A stretch of DNA of 64,000 bases from Paratinospora sagittata (GCA_035771175.1 CM069605.1:21778288-21842287); one strand, 5' to 3'; counted from the stretch's first letter, positions 33,063 through 47,316 are shown. The notes: generated from the letters alone by a model not told the origin. A program made the numbers and translations.

Positions 33063-35434
33063 TGTAGCACCCGTGCCTTTAGGTGACGTCATTTTGACCC
33101 ATAGTGTACCCGCAGAGTACCCGTATACGTATTCGTATACGTATGTGTATATATATTTTGATGCTCGAAGCACGTAAGTTCGAGTGTCTTTGCATGATTT
33201 TAGGTCATAAAGAGTGTGCATGAAGTTTCGGAACCATCGGAGACCCATTCGACGTCAAAACATGTCGAGAGCGGTGTTTTGGATCTAGTGGAGCTCACTC
33301 CATGGAGCAAGAAATAGTTTGATCTCCTAGATCCGTGGTCCGATTGAGCTGAAATATTTTCAGCTCATTCTTATATGATAGATCTTCATTATGAACGGTG
33401 AAGATCTTGATCGGAGTTACCTACTATGAGTTATAAGACTCCAAACACTGTTTCACATATTTTCGGATTTTATTACGTAGTTTTGATCAAATAGTTAGAT
33501 CACAATCCCACCGTTGGATTGAGTTGAAAGTTTACCAGAATGTTGGTAACTGACTCATGCAACTTTTGAACGGTTAAGATGTTAAATTGGTAGGTATTGT
33601 GCAAGAAATTGACTATCTAAGTGAAAGTATTGCAACAGGAAAACTGATTTTTTGATAGTTTTTGGCAACTTTTAGTTGTGGGCCTCAGCTTGTCTATTTA
33701 AGCAACCAAAACGTAATTTTAGGCTCATTTGCTCATTTCTCATCCAGAAAAGAGAGAAAGGAGCTGGAGAGGGGAAAAGGAGAGGAAACCTAGGGTTGGT
33801 GGATTTTGCTCAAAATCCCTAAGGTTTGCATGTTTTTCCTCATTGTTCTTTCTTCAATCTCTTTGGTTCAGGTATACTAGTGTTGTTTTGATGCATGCAT
33901 TGTATGAAACCCAGATTTGAAGGGGTAGTGGAAATCAAATGTTGTCCAAATGCTTTGCATGTTTGGTATGTGTGTTTAGAGTGTGATGGGAACCCTCTAA
34001 AGGTAGAAACCCCAATTTCTAACAAGAAATTGGTAGGGTTTAGTAAAAATGACCTAGTCTTGGTTCATTGACCTAGACTTTGACTTAAGCTTTGCATGCC
34101 ATCTATGATGGACTGATCGGTATTAGGGACTGATTCATGTATTTAGCTTGAGATTTTAATGGTGAAATCATATGGTTTAGTGTAAATGGTCATTGTTTGG
34201 CTCATGGCCTTAGGCTTTTCCAAAAGTCATGCATGTCAACTATGTTGTTCTAGGTGGCATTGTGAATGAAACCATGTTGTTAGACAAGTAAATTTTGTGG
34301 CTATGTATGGTGGCCTAGTGTAAAATTGGCAATATGGCCTATGTATGAAAATTTCCAGATTTGGGGCTTTTGATACTCTTGATATAAAATCTGGGAAATT
34401 ATGCAATGTAGGTCTAATTGGACATGATTATGGTTGTTTGATGATTGAATTCAGTGGGTTCTCATAATGGACGCCCTAAGGTTGACTAATTTTAATCTAG
34501 GCTAAGTATTTGACATTTTTCAGGTACTTTGGCAATTTTGCATGCAATTTTGGGATTTTGCCCAAATTGGGACTTTTCACCAAAAGCAATTCAATTTATG
34601 AAATTTACTTGGGGATTTTTTAATTGGACCCAAATTGAGTAGAATCATGGGTTTAAAATGTTAGAACCTATGTTAAATTGATATGACTTAGTTCATTTTG
34701 ACCTTATGTTTTATATTGGCCTAATTGGGGGTTTTGACCAAGAATTAGTTAATTGATGAAATTGACTTGATGTATAGTCTAATTGACCATAATTATAATT
34801 GAATTTCATGTATATTAGTGGTTGGATCATGGGATCACCCTATTACATTCAATTTAGGTCAATCTTAGTTTAATTGAGTCTAAATGATCAAGTTGGGCAA
34901 TATGGAAATTGGCTCAAGGGGGGTAATCAATTTAGAATCTAATTGACTTTAGATTGGGTTTGAACATGGGGTTTTGACACACTTTATGACAGATTTTCAG
35001 TTGTGTGAACCATGTTATTTCCAGGTCTTGTGATTGATCTTGAACCCGTTTCGTCAATTGGAGAGTTTTGGCGATTGGATTGGCTAGACTTAGCCAATCA
35101 AGAGTGAGTGTTCTTTTACTTTTGGATTATTTATGTGGCATTGTAGTATAAAAATGTTTTAAATGCTTATGTATGATGATATGCATGTTTTAATATTCCA
35201 TGAAATTCATTTGAGCATAATTCATTGGGATGACAATTTGGGTTGAGGCTCCTAGTTGGAATTTTCTCTTTTTGGAAATTCTCGTAAGTCTAGCGGCGAT
35301 CCCAGTTGTGTACCTGGCAGAGGGTTTTATGGCTTGTGTATGGGTAGGTTAGTTTAGGCTAATCTTATGTCCTGCACAACCCCATAAGTCTTATTAGGAT
35401 ACGAGTATTGTGTGAGTGTTCAGGTATTGTGTGT
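33063..35434 (+). repeat. Tekay-like LTR, 5' part
   Basis: Starts TGTAGCACCCGTGCC. It carries a GAACGGTGAAGATCTTGATCGGAG segment like that in the LTR fragment at 61364, a GA-rich leader (33745-33800), and CAATTTCTAACAAGAAATTGG (34012-34032) shared with the minus-strand LTR at 14600-16730. It stops at 35434, directly where the tandem array starts, without its 3' end. Confidence 0.75.
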
Positions 35435-36668
35435 AACAATAAGGTAACAATCAAAATAAAAAAAAATGTAGAACAGATAAATGAACATAGAGATTTAGAG
35501 TACTACAATTCTCTTTGAACCTATGTCCACTACCTAATCACAGTGATCAAGATTTTGTAACACAATATTGGGTAGTCAACTTACGGGCGTGAGTAAAAGT
35601 CTTATACAAAAGCCAGCACAAAAGCTTGGCTCAAAGCCTTACACTAACCAACATAAGGGCATGGTTAGAAAGCCACACACGCTTACCTACACAAGGGCTT
35701 GGTTAGAAAGCCATATTCTAGCCTACACAAGGGCTTGCCAAGAAAGTCACAATAAAACCAACTTATGGGTGTGGTTACGAGCTATACAATAGTATGGTAT
35801 ATTCCCGATTGACAAACACGTCAACGATACATCGAGATTACGAATGACGATGAGAAGTGTTCTACAACACTCTCAACAATATTAAACTTACAATATTGAA
35901 TGAATTAACACTACAATTCCAACCACAATGATTTAAATGATGCAACGTGTTGAAATAAATTTTCTCAAATATGCAATCCATTCAAATATATATGATATGA
36001 ACTCAAGAATCGAATGTGCACACGTATCTAGATATTGATTCTAACAATGATATGTTTAAAGCACAAGAATCAATATATAATGATGATTAAAACTTGACAA
36101 TTCTAAAACTGTAAATGATTAAGATCAAGAATCAAATAAACCAAGTGTTGATTTATGAAATCGTTTCAATATAGTATAACTTTAACACATTAATCGATAC
36201 CACATGATATTTATGAAACCACTAAACAAGATACTTTGATATGACGATAAAAAAGGGTTTCACAAACATTATTCAAAACGAAATCAATTTTCAAGATATA
36301 TGAATTTTTGGTCATTAAGCATAGGTGGAGTAAATAGGTTATTACCTAAGTCACATTCTATGGTGTTGACCATTTTGATCTTGGCTCAAGGATTTTAAGC
36401 CTTAAATCATGAGCATCCGCTCTGGTACCACTTGCTAGCCCAGTATTATAGTCTAAGAGGGGGGGTAAATTGTACTTGGTAGATTTTTGCGTTACCTTTC
36501 AGATAATATAGTTAAACAGATATAGTGGACAATAGGTAACAATCAAAATAAAAAAAAATGTAGAAAAGATAAATGGACACAGAGATTTAGAGTGGTACAA
36601 TTTTCCTTGAACCTATGTCCACTACCTAATAACTGCGATCAAGATTTTGCAATACACTATTGGCTAGT

Positions 36669-37032
36669 CAACTTACGGGCGTGACTAGAAGTTGTATATA
36701 AAAGCCAGCACAAAGGCTTGGCTCAAAGCCTTACACTAACTAACATAAGGGCTTGGTTAGAAAGTCACACACGCTTACCTACACAAGGGCTTGGTTAGAA
36801 GGCCATATTCTACCTTACGCAAGGGCTTGCCTAGAAAGTCACACTATAACCAACTTACGGGCATGACTAGAAGTCGTATACAAAGGCCAGCACAAAGGCT
36901 TGTCTCATAGCCTTACACTAACAAACATAAGGGCATGGTAAGAAACCTACACACGCTTACCTACACAAGGGCTTGGTTAGAAAGCCATATTCTAGCCTAC
37001 ACAAGGGCTAACCTAGAAAGTCACACTATAAC
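36669..37032 (-). repeat. 182-bp internal tandem duplication in a monomer
   Basis: The subrepeat block between the two CAACTTACGGG sites of the monomer occurs twice in a row (sites at 36669, 36851 and about 37033). Each normal monomer has such sites about 182 bases apart (…GGGCGTG and …GGGTGTG), which explains the duplication by misaligned exchange. The copies differ at several bases, so it is not a very recent event. Confidence 0.9.
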
Positions 37033-37694
37033 TAACTTACGGGTGTGGTTACGAGCTATACAGTAGTATGGAATTTTTCCCGATTGAATAACACGTCAAC
37101 CATACATCAAGATTATGAATGACGATGAGTAGTGTTCTACAATACTCTCAACAATATTAAGCTTACAATATTGAATGAATTAACACTACTATTCCAACCG
37201 CAATGATTTAAATGATGCAATGTGTTGAAATAATTTTTCTCAAATATGCAATCCATTCAAGTATATATGATATGAACTCAAGAATCGAATGAGCACACAT
37301 ATCTAGATATTGATTCAAACAATGATATGTTTAAAGCACAAGAATCAATATATAATGATGATTAAAACTTGACGATTCTAAAAGTGTAAATGATTAAGAT
37401 CAAGAATCAAACAAACCAAGTGTTGATTTATGAAATCGATTCAATATAGTATAACTTTAACATATGAATCGATACAACAAGATATTTATGAAAGCACGAC
37501 ACAAGATACTATGATATGACGATCAAATAGGGTTTCACAAACATTATTCAAAACGAAATCAATTTTCAAGATATATGAAATTTTGGTCATTAAGCATAAG
37601 TGGAGTAAATAGGTTATCACCTAAGTCAAATTCTATGGTGTTGACCATTTTGATCTTTGGCTCAAGGATGTTAAGCTTTAAATCATAAACATCC

Positions 37695-37706
37695 GCTCTG
37701 ATACCA
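37695..37706 (-). other. Representative primer-binding-site motif in the satellite
   Basis: On the minus strand it is TGGTATCAGAGC, the initiator Met-tRNA complement, two bases after the LTR-like end ...GGGCTAGCA. Equivalent motifs occur in most monomers, for example near 38790, 39882, 40974, 44256, 45976, 50366, 53573, 56918, 58009, 59102 and 60191. Mutated versions are near 36420, 42068, 43163 and 48296. Confidence 0.85.
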
Positions 37707-37816
37707 CTTGCTAGCCCAGTATTGTAGTCCGAGAAGGGGGGTAAATTGAACTTGGCAGATTTTTGCGTTACCTTTCGGTTAATATAGTTAAACAGATATA
37801 GTGCACAATTAAGTAA

Positions 37817-40560
37817 CAATCAAAATAAAAAAATGAAGAAAAGATAAATGAACATAGAGAATGAGAGTAGTACAGTTCTCTTTGAACCTATGTGCACTAC
37901 CTAATCACTGTGATCAAGATTTTGCAATACACTATTGGCTAGTCAACTTACGGGCGTGAGTAGAAGTAGTATACAAAAGCCAGCACAAACGCTTGGCTCA
38001 TAGCCTTACACTAACCAACATAAGGGCTTGGTTAGAAAGCCACACACGCTTACCTACACAAGGGCTTGGTTAGAAAGCCATATTCTAGCCTACAGAAGGG
38101 TTTGCCTAGAAAGTCACACAAAAACCAACTTACGGGTGTGGTTAGGAGCTATACAATAGTATGGTATATTCCCGATTGACAAACTCGTCAACGATACATC
38201 AAGATTACGAATGATGATGAGAAGTGTCCTACAACACTCTCAACATTATTAGGCTGACAATATTGAATGAATTAACACTACAATTCCAACCGCAATGAAT
38301 TAAATGATGCAATTTGTTAAAATAATTTTTCTCAAATATGCAATCCATTCAAATATATATGATATGAACTCGAGAATCGAATGTGCACACGTATCTAGAT
38401 ATTGATTCTAACAATGATATGTTAAAAGCACAAGAATCAATATATAATGATGATTAGAACTTTACGATTCTAAAAGTGTAAATGATTAAGATTAAGAATC
38501 AAACAAACCAAGTGTTGATTTATGAAATCGATTCAATATAGTATAACTTTAACACATGAATCGATACAACAAGATATTTATGAAACCACTGCAAAAGATA
38601 CTATGATATGACGATCAAAAAGGGTTTCACAAACACTATTCAAAATGAAATCAATTTTCAAGATATTTGAAATTTTGGTCATTAAGCATAAGTGGAGTAA
38701 ATAGGTTATCACACCTAAGGCAAATTCTATGGTGTCGACCATTTTGATCTTTGGCTCATTGATGTTAAGCCTTAAATCTTGAGCATTCTCTCTGATACCA
38801 CTTGCTAGCCCAGTATTGTACTCCAAGAGGGGGGTAAATTGGACTTGACAGATTTTTGCCTTACCTTTCGGTTAATATAGTTAAACAGATATAGTGCACA
38901 ATTAGGTAACAATCAAAATAAAAAAAATGAAGAAAAGATAAATGAACATAGAGAATGAGAGTAGTACAGTTCTCTTTGAACCTATGTGCACTACCTAATC
39001 ACTGTGATCAAGATTTTGCAATACACTATTGGCTAGTCAACTTACGGGCGTGAGTAGAAGTAGTATACAAAAGCCAGCACAAACGCTTGGCTCATAGCCT
39101 TACACTAACCAACAGAAGGGCTTGGTTAGAAAGCCACACACGCTTACCTACACAAGGGCTTGGTTAGAAAGCCATCTTCTAGCCTACAGAAGGGTTTGCC
39201 TAGAAAGTCACACAAAAACCAACTTACGGGTGTGGTTAGGAGCTATACAATAGTATGGTATATTCCCGATTGACAAACTCGTCAACGATACATCAAGATT
39301 ACGAATGATGATGAGAAGTGTCCTACAACACTCTCAACATTATTAGGCTGACAATATTGAATGAATTAACACTACAATTCCAACCGCAATGAATTAAATG
39401 ATGCAATTTGTTAAAATAATTTTTCTTAAATATGCAATCCATTCAAATATATATGATATGAACTCGAGAATCGAATGTGCACACGTATCTAGATATTGAT
39501 TCTAACAATGATATGTTAAAAGCACAAGAATCAATATATAATGATGATTAGAACTTTACGATTCTAAAAGTGTAAATGATTAAGATGAAGAATCAAACAA
39601 ACCAAGTGTTGATTTATGAAATCGATTCAATATAGTATAACTTTAACACATGAATCGATACAACAAGATATTTATGAAACCACTGCAAAAGATACTATGA
39701 TATGACGATCAAAAAGGGTTTCACAAACACTATTCAAAATGAAATCAATTTTCAAGATATTTGAAATTTTGGTCATTAAGCATAAGTGGAGTAAATAGGT
39801 TATCACCTAAGGCAAATTCTATGGTGTCGACCATTTTGATCTTTGGCTCATTGATGTTAAGCCTTAAATCTTGAGCATTCTCTCTGATACCACTTGCTAG
39901 CCCAGTATTGTACTCCAAGAGGGGGGTAAATTGGACTTGACAGATTTTTGCCTTACCTTTCGGTTAATATAGTTAAACAGATATAGTGCACAATTAGGTA
40001 ACAATCAAAATAAAAAAAATGAAGAAAAGATAAATGAACATAGAGAATGAGAGTAGTACAGTTCTCTTTGAACCTATGTGCACTACCTAATCACTGTGAT
40101 CAAGATTTTGCAATACACTATTGGCTAGTCAACTTACGGGCGTGAGTAGAAGTAGTATACAAAAGCCAGCACAAACGCTTGGCTCATAGCCTTACACTAA
40201 CCAACATAAGGGCTTGGTTAGAAAGCCACACACGCTTACCTACACAAGGGCTTGGTTAGAAAGCCATATTCTAGCCTACAGAAGGGTTTGCCTAGAAAGT
40301 CACACAAAAACCAACTTACGGGTGTGGTTAGGAGCTATACAATAGTATGGTATATTCCCGATTGACAAACTCGTCAACGATACATCAAGATTACGAATGA
40401 TGATGAGAAGTGTCCTACAACACTCTCAACATTATTAGGCTGACAATATTGAATGAATTAACACTACAATTCCAACCGCAATGAATTAAATGATGCAATT
40501 TGTTAAAATAATTTTTCTCAAATATGCAATCCATTCAAATATATATGATATGAACTCGAG
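37817..40560 (-). repeat. Near-identical monomer run
   Basis: About two and a half consecutive monomers share private variants (for example AACATAGAGAATGAGAGTAG, CACACAAAAACCAACTTACGG and GATGATGAGAAGTGTCC). They differ from one another at only a handful of positions, far fewer than other neighbours. This marks a recent local amplification. Confidence 0.9.
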
Positions 40561-43500
40561 AATCGAATATGCACACGTATCTAGATATTGATTCTAACAA
40601 TGATATGTTTAAAGCACAAGAATCAATATATAATGATGATTAAAACTTGACGATTCTAAAAGTGTAAATGATTAAGATCAAGAATCAAACAAACCGAGTG
40701 TTGATTTAGGAAATCCATTCAATATAGTATAACTTTAACATATGAACCGATACAACAAGATATTTTTGAAACCACTGCAAAAGATACTATGATATGACGA
40801 TCAAAAAGGGTTTTGCAAACATTATTCAAAACGAAATCAATTTTCAAGATATATGAAATTTTGGTCATTAAGCATAAGTGGAGTAAATAGGTTATCACCT
40901 AAGTTAAATTCTATGGTGTTGACCATTTTGATCTTTGGCTCAAGGATGTTAAGCTTTAAATCAGGAACATCCGCTCTGATACCACTTGCTAGCCCAGTAT
41001 TGTAGTCCAAGAGGGGGGGTAAATTGGACTTGGCAGATTTTTGCGTTACCTTTCGGTTAATATAGTTAAATAGATATAGTGCACAATAAGGTAACAATCA
41101 AAATAAAAAAAAAGAAGAAAAGATAAATGAACATAGAGAATGAGAGTAGTACAGTTCTCTTTGAACCTAGGTCAACTACCTAATCACTGTGATCAAGATT
41201 TTGCAATACACTATTGGCTAGTCAACTTACGGGCGTGAGTAGAAGTAGTATACGAAAGCCAGCACAAAGGCTTGGCTCATAGCCTTACACTAACCAACAT
41301 AAGGGCTGGGTTAGAATTCCACACACGCTGACCTACACAAGGGCTTGGTTAGAAAGCCATATTCTAGCCTACACAAGGGCTTGCCTAGAAAGTCACACAA
41401 AAACCAACTTACACGTGTGGTTACGAGCTATACAATAGTACGGTATATTCCCGATTGACAAACACATCAACCACACATCAAGAATACGAATGACGATGAG
41501 AAGTGTTCTACAACACTCTCAACATTATTAAGCTTACAATATTGAATGAATTAACACTACTATTCCATCCGCAATGATTTAAATGATGCAGTGTGTTGAA
41601 ATAATTTTTCTCAAATATGCAATCCATTCAAATATATATAATATGAACTCAAGAATCGAATGTGCACACGTATCTAGATATTGATTCTAACAATGATATG
41701 TTTAAAGCACAAGAATCAATTTATACTGATGATTAAAACTTGACGATTCTAAAACTGTAAATGATTAAGATCAAGAATCAAACAAACCAAGTGTGGATTT
41801 ATGAAATCGATTCAATAGAGTATAACTTTAAAACATGAATCGATACAACAAGATATTTATAAAACCACTAAACAAGATACTATGATATGACGATAAAAAA
41901 GGGTTTCACAAACACTATTCAAAACGAAATCAATTTTCAGCATATATGAAATTTTGGTCATTAAGCATAACTGGATTAAATAGGTTATCACCTAAGTCTG
42001 ATTCTATGGTGTCGACCATTTTGATCTTTGGCTCAAGGATGTTAAGCCTTAAATCATGAGCATCCGCTCTGATACTACTTGCTAGCCCAGTATTGTAGTC
42101 CAAGCGGGGGGGGGTAATTGGACTTGGCAGATTTTTGCGTTACCTTTCGGTTAATATAGTTAGACAGATATAGTGTACAATAAGGTAACAATCAAAATAA
42201 AAAAATTTTAGGAAAGATAAATGGACACAGAGATTTAGAGTGGTACAGTTCTCCTTGAACCTATGTCCACTACCTAATCCCTATGATCAAGATTTTACTA
42301 TACACTATTGGCTTGACAACTTACGGGCGTGACTAGAAGTCCTATACAAAAGCCAGCACAATGGCTTGGCTCATAGCCTTACACTAACCAACATATGGGT
42401 TTGGTTTGAAAGCCACACGCGGTTACGTACATAAGGGCCTGGTTAGAAAGCCATATTCTAGCCTACACAAAGGCTTGCCTAGAAAGTCACACTATAACCA
42501 ACTTACGGGTGGGGTTACGAGCTATACAATAGTATGGTATATTCCCGATTGACAAACACGTCAACCATACATCAAGATTACAAATGACGATGAGAAATGT
42601 TCTACAACACTCTCAACAATATTAAGCTTACAATATTGAATGAATTAACACTACTATTCCAACCGCAATGATTTAAATGATGCAATGTGTTGAAATAATT
42701 TTTCTCAAATAAGCAATCCATTCAAATATATATGATATGAACTCAAGAATCGAATATGCACTCGTATATAGATACTGATTCTAACATTGATATGTTTAAA
42801 GCGCAAAAATCAATATATATAATGATGATTAAAACTTGACGATTCTAAAAGTGTAAATGATTAAGATCAAGAATCAAACAAACCAAGTGTTGATTTATGA
42901 AATCGATTCAATATAGTATAACTTTAACTCATTAATCGATACCAGAAGATATTTATGAAACCACTAAACAAGATACTTTGATATGACGATAAAAAATGGT
43001 TTCACAAACACTATTCAGAACGAAATCAATTTTCAAGATATATGAATTTTTGGTCATTAAGCATAGGTGGAGTAAATAGGTTATCACCTAAGTCACATTC
43101 TATGGTGTTGACCATTTTGATCTTTGGCTCAAGGATTTTAGGCCTTAAATCATGAGCATCCGCTTTGATACTACTTGCTAGCCCAGTATTGTAGTCCAAG
43201 AGGGGGGGTAAATTGGACTTGGAAGATTTTTGCGTTACCTTTCGGTTAATATAGTTAAACAGATATAGTGCACAATAAGGTAACAATCAAAATTAAAAAA
43301 ATGTAGGCAAGATAAATGGACAAAGAGATTTAGAGTGGTGCAGTTCTCCTTTAACCTAGGTCCACTACCTAATCACTGCAACCAAGATTTTACAATACAC
43401 TATTGACTAGTCAACTTACGGGCGTGACTAGAAGTCGTATACAAAAGCCAGCACAAAGGCTTGTCTCATAGCCTTACACTGACCAACATAAGGGCTTGGT

Positions 43501-46500
43501 TAGAAATCCACACGCGCTTACCTACACAACGGCTTGGTTAGAAAGCCATATTCTAGCCTACACAAGGGCTTGCCTAGAAAGTCACACTATATCCCACTTA
43601 CGGGTGTGGTTACGAGCTATACAATAGTGTGGTATATTCCCGATTGACCAACACTTCAACCATACATCAAGATTACGAATGACGATGAGTAGTGTTTTAC
43701 AACACTCTCAACAATATTAAGCTTACAATATTGAATGAATTAACTCTACTATTCCAACCGAAATGATTTAAATGATGCAATGTGTTGATACAATTTTTCT
43801 CAAATATGCAATCCATTCAAATATATATGATATGAACTCAAGAATCGAATGTGCACACGTATCTAGATATTGATTCTAACAATGATATGTTTAAAGCACA
43901 AGAATCAATTTATACTGATGATTAAAACTTGACGATTCTAAAAGTGCAAATGATTAAGATCAAGAATCAAACAAACCAAGTGTGGCTTTATGAAATCGAT
44001 TCAATATAGTATAACTTTAAAACATGAATCGATACAACAAGTTATTTATAAAACCACTAAACAAGATACTATGATATGACAATAAACAAGGGTTTCACAA
44101 ATACTATTCAAAACGAAATCAATTTTCAAGATATATGAAATTTTGGTCATTAAGCATAACTGGATTAAATAGGTTATCACCTAAGTCAGATTCTATGGTG
44201 TCGACCATTTTGATCTTTGGCTCAAGGATGTTAAGCCTTAAATCATGAGCATCCGCTCTGATACCACTTGCTAGCCCAGTATTGTAGTCCAAGAGGGGTG
44301 GTTAATTGGACTTGGCAGATTTTTGCGTTACCTTTCGGTTAATATAGTTAAACAGATATAGTACACAATAAGGTAACAATCAAAATAAAAAAAATGTAGG
44401 AAAGATAAATGGACAAAGAGATTTAGAGTGGTACAGTTCTCCTTGAACCTATGTCCACTACCTAATCACTGCAATCAAGATTTTACAATACACTATTGGC
44501 TAGTCAACTTACGGGCGTGACTAGAAGTCGTATACAAAAGCTAGCACAAAGGCTTGTCTCATAGCCTTACACTAACCAATATAAGGGCTTGGTTAGAAAT
44601 CCACACGCGCTTACCTACACAAGGGCTTGGTTAGAAAGCCATATTCTAGCCTACACAAGGGCTTGCCTAGAAAGTCACACTATATCCAACTTACGGGTGT
44701 GGTTACGAGCTATACAATAGTATGGTATATTCCCAATTGACAAACAAGTCAACCATACATCAAGATTACGAATGACAATGAGTAGTGTTCTACAACACTC
44801 TCAACAATATTAAGCTTACAATATTGAATGAATTAACACTACTATTCCAACCGCAATGATTTAAATGATGCAATGTGTTGATACAATTTTTCTCAAATAT
44901 GCAATCCATTCAAATATATATGATATGAGCTCAAGAATCGAATGTGCACACGTATCTAGATATTGATTCTAACAATGATATGTTTAAAGCACAAGAATCT
45001 ATATATAATGATGATTAAAACTTGACGATTCTAAAAGTGTAAATAATTAAGATCAAGAATCAAACAAACCAAGTGTTGATTTTCATAATCGAATCAATAT
45101 AGCATAACACATGAATCGATACAACAAGATATTTATGAAACCACTAAACAAGATACTGTCATATACAAAAGCCAGCACAAAGGCTTGGCTCGAAGCCTTA
45201 CACTAACTAGCATAAGGGCTTGGTTAGAAAGCCACACACGCTTACCTACACAAGGGTTTGGTTAGAAAGCCATATTCTAGCCTACACAAGGGCTTGTCTA
45301 GAAAGTCAAACTATAACCAACTTACGGGTGTGGTTACGAGCTATACAATAGTATGGTATATTCCCAATCGACAAACACGTCAACGATACATCAAGATTAC
45401 GAATGATTACAAGAAGTGTTCTACAACACTCTCAACAATACAATATTGAATGAATTAACACTAATATTCCAACCACAATAATTTAAATGATCCAATGTGT
45501 TGAAATAATTTTTCACAAATATGCAATCCATTCAAATGTATTTGATATGAACTCAAGAATCGAATGTGCACACGAATCTATATATTGATTCTAACAATGA
45601 TTTGTTTAAAGTACAAGAATCAATTTATAATGATGATTAAAACTTGACGATTCTAAAAGGGTAAATGATTAAGATCAAGAATCAAACAAACCAAGTATCG
45701 ATTTATGCAATCGATTCAATATAATATAACTTTAACACATGAATAGATACAACAAGATATTTATGAAACCACTAAAGAAGATACTGTGACATGACGATCA
45801 AAAAGGGTTTCACAAACACTATTTAAAACGAAATCAATTCTCAAGATATATGAAATTTTGGTCATTAAGCATAAGTGGAATAAATAGGTTATCACCTAAG
45901 TAAAATTCTATGGTGTTAACCACTTTGATCTTTGGCTTAAGGATGTTAAGCCTTAAATCGTGAGCTTCCGCTCTGATACCACTTGCTAGGCCAGTATCGT
46001 AGTCCAAGAAGGGGGGTAAATTGGACTTGGTAGATTTTTGTGTTTCCTTTCGGTTAATAAAGTTAAACAGATATAATGCACAATAAGGTAACAATCAAAA
46101 TAAAAAAAAAATGTAGAAAATATAAAAGGACAAAGAGATTTAAAGTGGTACAGTTCTCCGTGAACCTATGTCCACTACCTAATCACTGCGATCAAGATTT
46201 TATAATACGCTATTGGCAAGTCAACTTACGGGCGTGACTAGAAGTCGTATACAAAAGCCAACACAAAGGCTTGGCTCAAAGCCTTACACTAACCAACATA
46301 TGAGCTTGGTTAGAAAGCCACACATGCTTACCTACACAAGGGCTTGGTTAGAAAGCCATATTCTAGCCTACACAAGGGCTTGTCTAGAAAGTCACTCTAT
46401 AACCAACTTACGGGTGTGGTTACGAGCTATACAATAGTATGGTATATTCCCGATTGACAAACACGTCAACGATACATCAAGATTACGAATGACGATGAGA

Positions 46501-47044
46501 AGTGTTCTACAACACTCTCAACAATATTAAGTTTACAATATTGAATGAATTAACACTACTATTCCAACCACAATGATTTAAATGATGCAATGTGTTGAAA
46601 TAATTTTTCTCAAATATGCAATCCTTTCAAATATATATGATATGAATTCAAGAATCCAATGTGCACACGTATCTAGATATTGATTCTAACAATGGTATGT
46701 TTAAAGCACAAGAATCAATATATAATGATGATTAAAACTTGACGATTCTAAAAGTATAAATGATTAAGATCAAAATTAAAATAAACCAAGTGTTGATTTT
46801 TGGAATCGATTCAATATTGTATAACTTTAACACATGAATCGATACAACAAGATATTTATGAAACCACTAAACAAGATACTGTGATATGACGATCAAAAAG
46901 GGTTTCACAGACACTATTCAAAATGAAATCAATTTTCAAGATATATGAAATTTTGGTCATTAAGGATAAGTGGAGTTAATTGTTTATCACCTAAGTCAAA
47001 TTCTATGGTTTTGACCATTTTGATCTTTGGCTCAAAGATGTTAA

Positions 47045-47316
47045 GCCTTAAATCATGAGCATCTGCTCCGATACCACTTCTAGCCTAATATTGTAGTCCA
47101 AGAGGGGGGGTAAATTGGACATTGCAGATTTTTGCGCTACCTTTCGGTTAATATAGTTAAACATATATAGTGCACAATACGCCTTAAATCAAGAGCATCC
47201 GGTTTGATACCACTTGCTAGCCCAGTATTATAGTCCCAGAGGGGGGGTAAATTGGACATGGCAGATTTTTGCGTTACCTTTCGGTTAATATAGTTAAACA
47301 GATATCGTGCACAATA
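47045..47316 (-). repeat. 136-bp tandem duplication spanning the LTR-like end
   Basis: Two adjacent copies beginning GCCTTAAATC (47045 and 47181) and running through the primer motif, G-rich tract and TTTCGGTTAATATAG to GTGCACAATA. The interval to the next monomer anchor is 1,228 bp as a result. Confidence 0.9.

Noticed and set aside
40837..41097. 86-codon minus-strand open frame recurring in at least six monomers (37559, 40837, 43026, 45834, 48157, 50227)
   Set aside because: It begins with a TTG rather than ATG, runs through the C-rich tract and primer-site motif, and is broken in other monomers. Its recurrence follows from monomer similarity.
46213..46437. 74-codon plus-strand open frame with internal repeats found in many monomers
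   Set aside because: It translates the GGCTTGG subrepeats, has no ATG start, and its repeats mirror the DNA repeats. No sign of selection on the protein.
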